Shown here: positions 26,663 to 35,686 of the stretch, piece after piece
Numbering within the stretch: position 1 is the first letter of the stretch
How the letters are laid out: each line of letters begins with the position of its first letter
Assembly: GCA_963702765.1 (NCBI GenBank)
Contig: CAVPEB010000047.1
Coordinates: 9,612 to 73,611, forward strand
Source: DATMNR01 sp963702765
GTDB taxonomy: Bacteria > Chloroflexota > Ktedonobacteria > Ktedonobacterales > Ktedonobacteraceae
Reading direction: 5' to 3'
Length of the DNA stretch: 64,000 nucleotides
Program-made: the position numbers and the translations under genes
The notes under the pieces: model-generated
Told to the model about the DNA's origin: nothing
Database searches by the model: none
Seen by the model: only the letters and a program-made list of their open reading frames with translations

Positions 26663-29047
26663 ATGAGTATACAGCCAGATCGTGTTGATAAGTACGAGTT
26701 GCAGCAAAGTCTGGGAAAGAATAGCCTATCTGAGGCGTGGAAAGCTTTTGATAATCAGGCACGTCGTTATGTTGCTATCAAGTTATATCATGCTCAACTA
26801 AAGGCTGATCCCGATTTTGTGTCTCGTTTCCAGCAAGAAGCACAGATGATTGTATCGTTGCGCCACCCCAATATTGTGCCGTGTTATGATTTCTCAATTA
26901 CTCAATTTCCTGAAACGGAGAGCGCAACTGCTTACTTAGTGATGGAGTATCTCGAGGGTGGCACGCTGGCAGACTACAATCGTAATGCTTCTCAGACAGG
27001 GAAGTTATTGTCTATTCCTGCAATCGTTCACCTGTTCAACTCGATTGGGATGGCTATTGATTTTGCCCACCGTCAACACGTGATCCATGGTAATCTCAAG
27101 CCAACAAACATTTTGCTAGACAAACAGAATACCGCGGATAGCCCGATTGGTGAACCTATGGTCTCTGATTTCAATACGGCCAAACTGATGGGACCTACAG
27201 GCAGTAATGCTGGAGCCTTATGGAATAGTTCACCGTTCTATGTTTCACCAGAGCAAGTGATGGGCGCTCCTGCGAATGAACTGAGCGATATTTACTCTCT
27301 TGGCATTATGCTGTATGAGATATGTACTGGCACAGTGCCATTCCTGGGTAATAGCGCGGAATCAATCATGATGCAGCAGGTAAATACCGTACCAGCTTCT
27401 CCATCTTTGATCAATCCGAAACTGCCTCCCGCTCTGTCGACAATTGTCATGCGCTGTATTGCAAAAGACCCGAAGGCGCGTTTCCCGTCTGTTCTAGCAC
27501 TGATCTCAGCGCTGACCAATGTTGAAGGGCAAAGTCCTGTCAACGTGTCTCATCCTGAAAATGTAGGGCAATCTTCTGGCTCGTTTGCTACTCAGGAAAG
27601 AGATATGCCCACGGTTATTAGCGCGAAGATGTCACCACTTCCCGCGGGTCTCGTTGCTTCGGGGCCTATGTATGCGTCGAATGCACAGATGGGAGGTATT
27701 TCGCAGCCATATTCGTCGACTCAGTGGGCCGATAAATCGACAGTGGGTGTAATACACCAATCCCCACCGGTAAATACACCTGTAGGGATATCTATGCCAC
27801 CCTCTACGGCTCCTTCCTCAAAAAAGCCCAGAGGGCGAGGCCTTTTGATTGCCATGATAGTGATATTGATTGTGGCTCTCATTGGCTCAGCCCTGGGTGC
27901 ATATCTGACCTTTTTCTCGAAAGGGACTGTTACTACAACTCCTCCGATTATAGGCCATGCCTACTTTGTCAGTAGTGGTCTGCTAAATGCAAGCAGTAGT
28001 GAGGGTATTAGTACTGTGGGTATAACTGACCAGGTTCAGGTCAATCTACAGAATATTCCTCCCCCCCCATCAGGAACGGCTTATTATGCCTGGTTGTTAA
28101 GCGATAAAACATTGAACTTGCAACCGATTCTGCTGGGGCCGTTAGCGGCTAATAATAGCCTGTTTTATAACGGTAATGATACACAGCATTTAGACTTGCT
28201 TGCCACCTATAGTCGCTTTCTTATCACAGAGGAAGATAAAAGCGTACAACCCTCTGGTCCTTCGCTGGATCCTAGCAAATGGGTCTATTATGCTGAGTTC
28301 TCTCAAATACCCAATCCAGCGGATCCGGAACACTTTAGCCTGTACGATCATATTCGACACCTGCTTGCCGAAGATCCTAAAGTCAAGAGCGTAGGTAAAT
28401 TGACTGGAGGCTTAGATACCTGGCTCTATAGAAATACACAAAAGATTTTGGAATGGGCTGGCAGTGCCAGGGATCAATCAAATTACCCGAGCACAGGTAG
28501 TTATGCATTAATACATCGCCAACTCGTACGTATCCTGGACTATCTTGATGGGGTAGGGTATGTCCAACGAGATTTGCAAAGCCATGGCCAGGTCGTCAAT
28601 GCTAATCAGGTTATCGACTCTAATTTTTCTAAATTTTCTGTGATTGGCTTACTGACACTGTATCAGACAGAATCCCCACCGGGCTATATAAAACATATCG
28701 GTGCCATTCATCTGCATGAGATAACTATACTTCCTCAGTCCTCTGCTACGCAGAAAGCGCTGGCAATTCAGATCAATCAGTCATTAGATCAAGTAAATCT
28801 GTGGTTACAGACTATTCATGACGATGTAGTGCAACTCTTACCGATGACTAGCACACAGTTGTTTGCAAACAATGGCCTGTCTAAGCTGGACGAAATAGCA
28901 ACGCTTGCCAACTATGCATTTGCAGGAAAGGTTGACCAGCATGATCAAGTGACGGATGGTGTTGTTCAGATTAACTACAATATCCAGCGTCTGGCAACGT
29001 TTAACATTAGAGCGTGTACGGCAAGTGATCCCTGCGCAATAGCATGA
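26663..29047 (+). CDS. Membrane Ser/Thr pseudokinase (first of three tandem kinases)
   Basis: 794 aa: N-terminal PKN-type kinase fold (about 8-280), Ser/Pro-rich linker, one transmembrane helix (LLIAMIVILIVALIGSALGAY, about 393-415) and a large extracytoplasmic domain. Key catalytic residues are lost: the glycine loop is GKNSLSEAW instead of GxGxxGxVW, HRD is HGN (142-144), and DFG is DFN (169-171), while the VAIK lysine (K40) stays. It is therefore probably inactive and regulatory. The outer domain repeats the AYFVSSG / AYYAWLL pattern of its two neighbours, reminiscent of RskA-type anti-sigma C-terminal domains. The linker contains a degenerate R1 repeat at 27727-27755. Confidence 0.88.
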   Translation: MSIQPDRVDKYELQQSLGKNSLSEAWKAFDNQARRYVAIKLYHAQLKADPDFVSRFQQEAQMIVSLRHPNIVPCYDFSITQFPETESATAYLVMEYLEGGTLADYNRNASQTGKLLSIPAIVHLFNSIGMAIDFAHRQHVIHGNLKPTNILLDKQNTADSPIGEPMVSDFNTAKLMGPTGSNAGALWNSSPFYVSPEQVMGAPANELSDIYSLGIMLYEICTGTVPFLGNSAESIMMQQVNTVPASPSLINPKLPPALSTIVMRCIAKDPKARFPSVLALISALTNVEGQSPVNVSHPENVGQSSGSFATQERDMPTVISAKMSPLPAGLVASGPMYASNAQMGGISQPYSSTQWADKSTVGVIHQSPPVNTPVGISMPPSTAPSSKKPRGRGLLIAMIVILIVALIGSALGAYLTFFSKGTVTTTPPIIGHAYFVSSGLLNASSSEGISTVGITDQVQVNLQNIPPPPSGTAYYAWLLSDKTLNLQPILLGPLAANNSLFYNGNDTQHLDLLATYSRFLITEEDKSVQPSGPSLDPSKWVYYAEFSQIPNPADPEHFSLYDHIRHLLAEDPKVKSVGKLTGGLDTWLYRNTQKILEWAGSARDQSNYPSTGSYALIHRQLVRILDYLDGVGYVQRDLQSHGQVVNANQVIDSNFSKFSVIGLLTLYQTESPPGYIKHIGAIHLHEITILPQSSATQKALAIQINQSLDQVNLWLQTIHDDVVQLLPMTSTQLFANNGLSKLDEIATLANYAFAGKVDQHDQVTDGVVQINYNIQRLATFNIRACTASDPCAIA
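27727..27755 (+). repeat. Degenerate R1 repeat inside the pseudokinase linker
   Basis: GGGCCGATAAATCGACAGTGGGTG matches the intergenic R1 repeat but lies within coding DNA, translated as WADKSTVGV. It sits in the flexible linker before the membrane helix, where an in-frame insertion would be tolerated. Confidence 0.6.
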
Positions 29048-29064
29048 ACATTTGGGGCCACAGA

Positions 29065-29250
29065 GGCTGAGATCCTTCGCTGGCGCTCAGGATGACACTG
29101 GTGAGGCGATAGAGTGCCTTGACAGTGATAGCACAGGGCAACGAGATTCTTCGCTGCGGCTCAGAATGACAAGAGTAAGGTCAGGATGACAAAAGGGGTA
29201 CGGGGTGACAAGGATGAGCACGGGATGACAAAAAACATTTAGGGTGATAA
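29065..29250. repeat. R2 repeat cluster between kinases 1 and 2
   Basis: Two copies of the TCCTTCGCTGGCGCTC / TTCTTCGCTGCGGCTC unit, each followed by AGGATGACA-type iterations (AGGATGACAAAAGGGG, GGGATGACAAAAAA). The same composite is found at 10396 and 42280. No coding potential. Confidence 0.75.
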
Positions 29251-29278
29251 GCAGATGGGCAGAAGACACTAGTTTGAA

Positions 29279-31798
29279 TTGGAGACGACTATGAGCATGG
29301 AACCGATGAAGCGTCTTGGGAAATATGAGCTACGGGAACGGCTGGGGCAAGGGGGTATGGCAGAGGTATGGAAGGCGTTCGATACTCAATTAAAGCGATA
29401 TGTGGCAATCAAAATACTTCATCCGAAGTTGTTGGAAGATCCGAATTTCGTTACTCGTTTCGAACTTGAAGCGCAGCTCATAGCTTCTTTGCATCATCCT
29501 AACATTGTACAAATTCATGATTTCCAGGTATCGCGATCTCCGGAGTCAGATAGAACTTTTGCCTATATGGTAATGGCTTATGTTGAGGGTGGGACGCTGG
29601 CAAATTACATCAGGCAAACGTCTGCACAAGGAAAAATCCCGTCTCCTGCTGAAATTGTCAATCTCTTTACATCGATAAGCCTTGCTATTGACTACGCTCA
29701 TGGTCTGGGCATGGTCCACCGTGATATTAAGCCAGCGAATATCTTGCTGGACAAGAACAATACAGCACGCAATGTGATGGGTGAGCCTATTCTGACTGAC
29801 TTTGGGCTTGCCAAATTGTTGGGAGTATCGGCGAGTACCTTCACTGCAAACCAGCTTGGCACACCTCTCTATACATCGCCTGAGCAGGCTCGGGGCTATG
29901 CAGGTAATGAACGGAGCGATTTGTACTCTCTGGGCGTCATTCTGTATGAAATGGTAACAGGTGTGCAGCCATTCCGTGGCACGACTCCGATCGAAGTGCT
30001 TTCGCAGCACCTCAATGCTACTCCAACTTCTCCTGTGCTGCTCAATCCGAACATTCCACCAGCGTTAACGATGGTTATCGTCACTGCACTGGCTAAAGAT
30101 CCAAATGCACGTTTTGCCAGCGCGGCTACGATGACGGCAGCTATCGCGGAGTCGCTCAAAGTGCCTGTTCCTGAAGCTCTAGGCCAGCCATCATATCCAC
30201 GGGATTTTCAAAATATGCCAACCTATATTGGCGCACCTATATCTCAAGGAGGAATGAACCTGACGCCCTCCTCCTCGTCTCCCTCTCTGGCGTTCTCATC
30301 TCCAGCTTCGTTGCCTTCTACAAGCAATCCTGGAGCCATCGCTCCAGTTTATTCAACGCCTCAACTTTCGACACCAGGTTCCTCCTCGTGGCAATCAGGT
30401 TCAATCTCGATGTCAGGCGGCCCTACGGAACTTGCACCTGCACAACATGTGCCTAATGCGAACGCGGTAGGGGTTGGAGGGTCTTCTGCTCCAGCAACTC
30501 CACTGGTGACAACACCACCAACGGCGCCTATGCCTCCCTCATCTTCACATAAGAGACAATGGAAGTGGTGGTATACTGTTTTGATAGCAGTGGTGATGGT
30601 GGCTCTCATTGGTTCAAGCCTGAGCGCTTTTCTTGTTCTGCACAATAAGTCGAATCAGCAGGCTGCTGTGGTCGCTGGTGGACAAGCTTTCTTTCTGAGT
30701 AGTGGGCAAATTGATCCTCACACTTCTCAGGGTATTGCTGATCAATTAGAAATTGATCTCCACAATGTTCCTAATCCCCAGGCGGGTAAGAGTTACTATG
30801 CCTGGCTACTAGCTGATAGACACCCAACCGCGGAAAAGGATTTACTGCAGCCGCCGCCACTGTTTACGCTTCCATTGTTGCTTGGGAAAAAATCAACTGT
30901 CAACAACGGGAATGTCAGTTTCTTTTACCCAGGCACCACGCAGCACGACGATTTGTTTGCACTTTCCAGCCGTCTCCTTATTACTGAAGAGGATACAAAT
31001 GGGACTCCTCGTGGTCCTGCCGCAAATCGCAGTGCCTGGCTTTACTATGCTGAGATACCTCAAACACCGTATGGACCTCTTCATTTGAGCGCGCTTGATC
31101 ACATCCGGCATCTTTTCTACAAAGAAACTGTGGTGGATGTACTGGGATTGTCGGGTGGATTGGACAACTGGCTGTCCAAAAATACAGAAAAGGTTATGGA
31201 ATGGTCCATCAGCGCGCGAGATGATTACCATGCCCAGGCTTCAGATATAAATTCAACAGTCATACATAACCTGTTCGTGAGCATGCTGGATTACCTGGAT
31301 GGAGCGCCTAATGTGCATATTGATGTGCCAGGAGGACTAGTGGTTGCTGACCCAACAATTTCTCAAGTCGCGTTGCTTACTGTAGACCCAGCAGTACAAG
31401 GGAAAGACCTGGTTCATAATCCTCCTGGCTATCTCGATCATATCCAACTTCATCTACAAGGTGTGGTTGACGCTCCTGATGCGACGCCGCAAATGCGGGC
31501 ACTTGCTAGCAAGATCATTCATGAACTGCATAATGCGAAAGTGTGGTTAACAAAAGGTGCGAGCAGATGCGCAGCAGCTCGTCAAAATGGATGCGGTTCA
31601 ACTTTCACAACCATCGACACAGGTCATGCTCGACGATATGTTGAAGAATGCTACCTATGCCTATATAGGTCAGCTCGATCCTTCGAGCAACCAGGTAGTG
31701 CCTGGAGTCTTACAGGTTCACTACGATATACAGAAATTAGCGGCATTCGCTATTACACCTACGCTACCCCAGAATATCTGAGGAGAATCGATGAGTAA
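29279..31798 (+). CDS. Membrane Ser/Thr protein kinase (second of three), C-terminal frameshift
   Basis: PKN-type kinase with all catalytic motifs: LGQGGMAEVW, VAIKIL, MVHRDIKPANILL, LTDFGLAK, and a GTPLYTSPEQ activation segment. A Pro/Ser-rich linker, a transmembrane helix (WWYTVLIAVVMVALIGSSLS, near 440) and an extracytoplasmic domain homologous to that of the first kinase follow. At about 31552 the frame is lost: removing one A from CAAAAGG restores KVWLTKVRADAQQLVKM, which runs to a TGA at 31781, nine bases before the next kinase. As given, the last 80 residues are missense. The ATG at 29279 follows no obvious ribosome site; the ATG at 29291 has GGAGACGA upstream and may be the true start. 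Confidence 0.9.
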   Translation: METTMSMEPMKRLGKYELRERLGQGGMAEVWKAFDTQLKRYVAIKILHPKLLEDPNFVTRFELEAQLIASLHHPNIVQIHDFQVSRSPESDRTFAYMVMAYVEGGTLANYIRQTSAQGKIPSPAEIVNLFTSISLAIDYAHGLGMVHRDIKPANILLDKNNTARNVMGEPILTDFGLAKLLGVSASTFTANQLGTPLYTSPEQARGYAGNERSDLYSLGVILYEMVTGVQPFRGTTPIEVLSQHLNATPTSPVLLNPNIPPALTMVIVTALAKDPNARFASAATMTAAIAESLKVPVPEALGQPSYPRDFQNMPTYIGAPISQGGMNLTPSSSSPSLAFSSPASLPSTSNPGAIAPVYSTPQLSTPGSSSWQSGSISMSGGPTELAPAQHVPNANAVGVGGSSAPATPLVTTPPTAPMPPSSSHKRQWKWWYTVLIAVVMVALIGSSLSAFLVLHNKSNQQAAVVAGGQAFFLSSGQIDPHTSQGIADQLEIDLHNVPNPQAGKSYYAWLLADRHPTAEKDLLQPPPLFTLPLLLGKKSTVNNGNVSFFYPGTTQHDDLFALSSRLLITEEDTNGTPRGPAANRSAWLYYAEIPQTPYGPLHLSALDHIRHLFYKETVVDVLGLSGGLDNWLSKNTEKVMEWSISARDDYHAQASDINSTVIHNLFVSMLDYLDGAPNVHIDVPGGLVVADPTISQVALLTVDPAVQGKDLVHNPPGYLDHIQLHLQGVVDAPDATPQMRALASKIIHELHNAKVWLTKGASRCAAARQNGCGSTFTTIDTGHARRYVEECYLCLYRSARSFEQPGSAWSLTGSLRYTEISGIRYYTYATPEYLRRIDE

Positions 31799-33459
31799 GG
31801 AGCTAGAACGGCTCGATAAATACGAATTGCTAGAGCGCCTGGGACAGGGAGGGATGGGAGAGGTTTGGAAAGCACGTGATACCCAATTACGACGTAATGT
31901 GGCAATTAAGTTCCTGCACGCTAATCTACAGAGTGACCCTGATTTTGTCACGCACTTCATGCGCGAGGCTCAATTTGTTGCATCCCTCCATCATCCGAAT
32001 ATTGTGCAAATCCACGATTTTCAACTTACAGATGAGCGAGGATCAGGTACCGCGGCATATATGGTGATGGATTATATCGAGGGTGGCACGCTGGCAGGAT
32101 TTATAAGCGGGACCTCGCGCAAAGGACAGCTTCCCAGGGGCCATAGATGTCGTGTATCTTTTTACCTATGTAAGTCTTGCACTAGACTACGCGCATAGAC
32201 AAGGGATGATACACCGTGATATCAAACCCGCAAATATACTGCTCGATAAGCGCATTGCAACAGCAAGACCGATGGGTGAGCCGATCCTGACAGACTTCGG
32301 TATTGCGAAATTGCAGGGAGGAAGCTCTTCAACTGTTACTCATACCGGGGTTGGCACGCCTCTGTATATCTCACCAGAACAGGCGCAGGATCATGTTGTT
32401 GATGAGCGTTCTGATCTCTATTCACTCGGTATTATCCTGTATGAAGTAATGACGGGCATTACGCCGTTTCGTGGTGAGAATCCGCTTGCTATTATGATGC
32501 AGCATGTTCACGAGACGCCTCCTCCACCAGCACTCATTAATCCGAACATATCTCCAGAGCTTTCGGGAGTGATTTTACGAAGTATTGCCAAAGATCCAAA
32601 TATGCGTTTCCAAACTGCCTCTGCAATGACAATAGCGCTCGCGCAGGCTTTCAAAGTAGCAGTTCCTGCAAGTTTGAGTAAACCTGAGATTGTGAACGCG
32701 CAACCTGAATACAATCCTCTCCAACCAACTAAATCTCCTATATCAGGCTTGACGCCATATCCACCTACCCTTGCAGCTGCAACAATTTTGCCTTTTACAC
32801 CAACTGAAGCAGCAGGTTATCCATATTCAGGAACGCCGTCTAACTCACCAGCGCCTCTTACTGCTGCAGAGGAAGATCGCCGATTGCAACCACAGCTCAT
32901 ATCGCCATTGCCACCGGCGCAGCCACGACGATCGCGTAAGGGTTTGTATTTCATCCTGATTACATGTGTACTATTGTTACTGGTTGCCGTTGGTACGTTT
33001 TTTGTGTATTCACAACGTTTCCCAAATAATACTTCCACGACACCTACTGCGACAAGTGGCTCTGTGGGACACATTACCTTTATTCATGATCCTAACGCCC
33101 CTAAAAATACGTACAATCAACTACAGATCATGCTCAACAATCTCCCTGCCCCGCCTGCTGGTAAAAGCTATTATGCCTGGTTAGTAAGTTCCAATAATGA
33201 AAGCATCTTCCCGCTAGATTGGGAATTGCAACTCTCGAATGGTGCTGTGAATTATCTTACTCCGGTGGATACAAATCATTCTGATCTGTATCCCAAGTAC
33301 ACTCAGTTTCTCGTTACTTTAGAAGATACTGGCGCACCAAACGCTATTCCTGACCCAGTTGCACGCCTCTATTATGCCATTCTCTCACCCACATCTTCAC
33401 CGTCTCCAACTTTTGAAGTCAAGCCGTGTCCAACAAGTGGGACGAATCCTTGCATTTAG
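31791..33459 (+). CDS. Membrane Ser/Thr protein kinase (third of three), split by frameshift
   Basis: Starts at ATG 31791 after GAGGAGAATCG, close behind the restored end of kinase 2. The first frame gives LGQGGMGEVW, VAIKFLH and GGTLAGF, then loses homology near 32136. The other frame, from about 32140, gives VVYLFTYVSLALDYAH, MIHRDIKPANILL, TDFGIAK and GTPLYISPEQ. Removing one G from AGGGGCC restores the join. One transmembrane helix (GLYFILITCVLLLLVAVGTFFV) and a shorter outer domain with AGKSYYAWLV follow, ending in a Cys-containing tail. Catalytic residues are all present, so a repaired gene would encode an active kinase. Confidence 0.88.
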
Positions 33460-33470
33460 GGCGCTTTATA

Positions 33471-34247
33471 TCAGACGCAGGAATTGGCGTTGTTGGACCA
33501 TTCCAGTTGGACGGTGTAGTTGCCTACTTGTTTTGTTTTCCAGGCGCAGATGTCGCCGATTTCACCGTTGTTCTGATCGTACCATCCTTGCCCTGGAATT
33601 GGGTCAGTGATGGCTTCGGACAGTTCATGGGAACTGGTGGATGTGAGTGCGTCAAATGCAGCCAGGCTGCCGGTACAACCTTGACAGTCGGGATAGGGCA
33701 TTACAGCATAAAAGATTTGTCCGTTAATGTTGTCGTGATAGCCACAGAACGCCTGACAGGAACTTGATCCGCCCTGTGTGACAGTAACACCGCTGGGTAG
33801 ATACACAAAATACAGCGTATTTGCACTGGGCTGTGGAAGGGTGTTGTTGGCAATTCCATTATTCAACAGTTGCTGGATGTCGCTGTCTGCAACTGTTGAA
33901 CCTGGTTCTGGTGTAGTAATGGTCGTGGTGCCGATGCGGCTGCCATGCCCAATGGTCTGTCCGGAAGTGCTGTACTCTGCAAGCTGATCCATGAGAGAAC
34001 TTGTCAGGATATAGTCGAAGAAGCCATTTAAGTTCGTTGCCATATCGCTTGCCGGGGATTGCTGCCAGGCGGATCCCCAAAAGATAGTATAGACCTGTAC
34101 AGCGGTTAGCAACGGGCCGTTGTTGTAGACGAGCTGTGCAGGGGCGGCCGCAGCCAAAGCCCTTTCTTCTTCGGGCTTATGGAGTGGAACTATAATGATA
34201 GGGCTACTCTGTGATTTCGAATTGAGGAATGGAAAAATTTTAGACAA
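33471..34247 (-). CDS. EXORDIUM/Phi-1-like protein with metallopeptidase-like motif
   Basis: 258 aa. The C-terminal third has STSSHELSEAITDP, then GWYDQNNGEIGDICAWK, the order seen in the EXORDIUM/phosphate-induced protein family (HELxE, WY, EIxDxC). The N-terminal part (LVYNNGPLLTAVQVYTIFWG) also fits that family. The HExxE-type site resembles zinc peptidases but activity is unproven for the family. There is no evident signal peptide, odd for a family that is extracellular in plants; LAAAAPAQL near residue 32 may be a cryptic processing region. Convergent with the third kinase (12 bases between them), with its own promoter region shared divergently with sqdB. Confidence 0.6.
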   Translation of the reverse strand: MSKIFPFLNSKSQSSPIIIVPLHKPEEERALAAAAPAQLVYNNGPLLTAVQVYTIFWGSAWQQSPASDMATNLNGFFDYILTSSLMDQLAEYSTSGQTIGHGSRIGTTTITTPEPGSTVADSDIQQLLNNGIANNTLPQPSANTLYFVYLPSGVTVTQGGSSSCQAFCGYHDNINGQIFYAVMPYPDCQGCTGSLAAFDALTSTSSHELSEAITDPIPGQGWYDQNNGEIGDICAWKTKQVGNYTVQLEWSNNANSCV

Positions 34248-34321
34248 TACTTCAATCTCCTTTTTTCGTCAGGTTCTTTCCGATATTTTAACACACTTGA
34301 TGTTATCAATTGATTAGAATT

Positions 34322-34366
34322 TTCTCATCTTCTTCCAATGAAATTTCAATGATAAAAAGGTATACT
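34322..34366 (+). promoter_or_regulatory. Triple-heptamer operator and -10 box upstream of sqdB
   Basis: TTCTCAT (34322-34328), TTCCAAT (34333-34339) and TTTCAAT (34344-34350), each start 11 bases apart, then exactly ten bases to TATACT (34361-34366), a good -10 box. No separate -35 is seen, as expected for a promoter activated by an OmpR-family dimer bound over the -35 region. The same layout occurs at 38044 and 39883. It would drive sqdB with a leader of about 120 bases. Confidence 0.7.
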
Positions 34367-34492
34367 CAAAGGCATTAGAGAGATATTCGTATTCCTATTA
34401 TTAATAGGTTAAGCATAGTGCAATACTATAGAAACAACCAACCTTAAGCAAGGGAGAATAAGGACTACAACGTCTTTGCTGCAGGAGGATCT

Positions 34493-35674
34493 ATGCGCAT
34501 TCTCATATTGGGTGGTGATGGATATCTTGGATGGCCTCAATCACTTTACCTATCTAGCAAAGGGCATGATGTCGCTATCTATGATAATTTTATGCACAGG
34601 CATTTCGATCTTGAATGTGGCTTTCATAGTTTGATTCCTATCTACAGCCTGCAGGAACGTATCGCAGCCTGGAAAGAAGTTTCCGGGCGGCAGATCCAGC
34701 TATGCATTGGTGATACGATGGACTATGAAGCACTTGCGTCAGTATTTCAAGTATTTCAACCTGAGGCTGTTGTACACTTTGCCGAGCAACGCTCAGCGCC
34801 ATATTCTATGATTGATCGCAAGCACGCTGTATTCACACAGGCAAACAATGTTATTGGAACCCTCAATGTACTCTACGCTATGAAAGAATTTGCACCTGAC
34901 TGTCATCTCGTCAAGCTGGGTACCATGGGTGAATATGGCACACCAAACATTGATATTGAAGAAGGTTTTATTGAAGTCCATCACAAGGGCCGTTCTGACA
35001 TTTTACCTTTCCCAAAGCAGCCAGGATCTTTCTACCATCTGACTAAAGTGCATGACAGCCACAACATTATGTTCTGCTGCAAAATCTGGGGGTTGCGTGC
35101 CACAGACTTGAATCAGGGTATTGTGTATGGCGTTGAGACCGATGAGACTACACTAGATCCGCGCCTGGCAACCCGTTTCGACTACGACCAGATCTATGGA
35201 ACAGCCCTCAACCGCTTTTGTGTGCAGGCTACAGTCCAGTATCCACTTACTCTATATGGCAATGGTCAGCAAATTCGTGGGTACATCAATTTGAGAGATA
35301 CTATCAGGTGTATAGAACTGTCAATTGCATCTCCGCCACAAGTAGGTGAGTATCGAGTATTCAACCAGTTCACGGAGCAGTTTTCACTTATTGAACTGGC
35401 AGAAACAGTTGTCGAGCAGAGCAAGCAGTTCGGCCTGGAGGCTCAGATTAAACACCTTCCAAACCCTCGCGTTGAAGCGGAGCAACACTATTATAATGCT
35501 GAGCATACCAAACTCATTGAACTCGGCCTCGAGCCGCATCTCTTAAACGGGTCTGTGCTAGAATCACTCATGGAACATATCATAAAAAATCATGGGAAAA
35601 TTGATAGAAGCCTGATCATGCCTACAATAAACTGGCGCGCGATGAAAAACGAGGTTTCCCGTACAGATTACTAA
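34493..35674 (+). CDS. sqdB: UDP-sulfoquinovose synthase
   Basis: 393-aa extended SDR that converts UDP-glucose and sulfite to UDP-sulfoquinovose, the head-group donor of the sulfolipid SQDG. Diagnostic stretches are present: ILGGDGYLGWPQSLYL (NAD-binding GxxGxxG variant), RSAPYSMIDR, KLGTMGEYGTPNIDIEEG, the catalytic Tyr/Lys in SFYHLTKVHDSHNI, and RATDLNQGIVYGV. The length matches the family. ATG follows AGGAGGATCT. Preceded by a triple-heptamer operator. No SqdX-type GT4 sulfoquinovosyltransferase is adjacent; a GT28-like enzyme lies convergently downstream. Confidence 0.93.
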   Translation: MRILILGGDGYLGWPQSLYLSSKGHDVAIYDNFMHRHFDLECGFHSLIPIYSLQERIAAWKEVSGRQIQLCIGDTMDYEALASVFQVFQPEAVVHFAEQRSAPYSMIDRKHAVFTQANNVIGTLNVLYAMKEFAPDCHLVKLGTMGEYGTPNIDIEEGFIEVHHKGRSDILPFPKQPGSFYHLTKVHDSHNIMFCCKIWGLRATDLNQGIVYGVETDETTLDPRLATRFDYDQIYGTALNRFCVQATVQYPLTLYGNGQQIRGYINLRDTIRCIELSIASPPQVGEYRVFNQFTEQFSLIELAETVVEQSKQFGLEAQIKHLPNPRVEAEQHYYNAEHTKLIELGLEPHLLNGSVLESLMEHIIKNHGKIDRSLIMPTINWRAMKNEVSRTDY

Positions 35675-35686
35675 CACTCGATCTTT

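Noticed and set aside
34322..34350. Pho box reading of the heptamers
   Set aside because: The period of 11 fits PhoB-type binding but the sequence lacks the CTGTCAT consensus, so the regulator is left as OmpR-family, unspecified.
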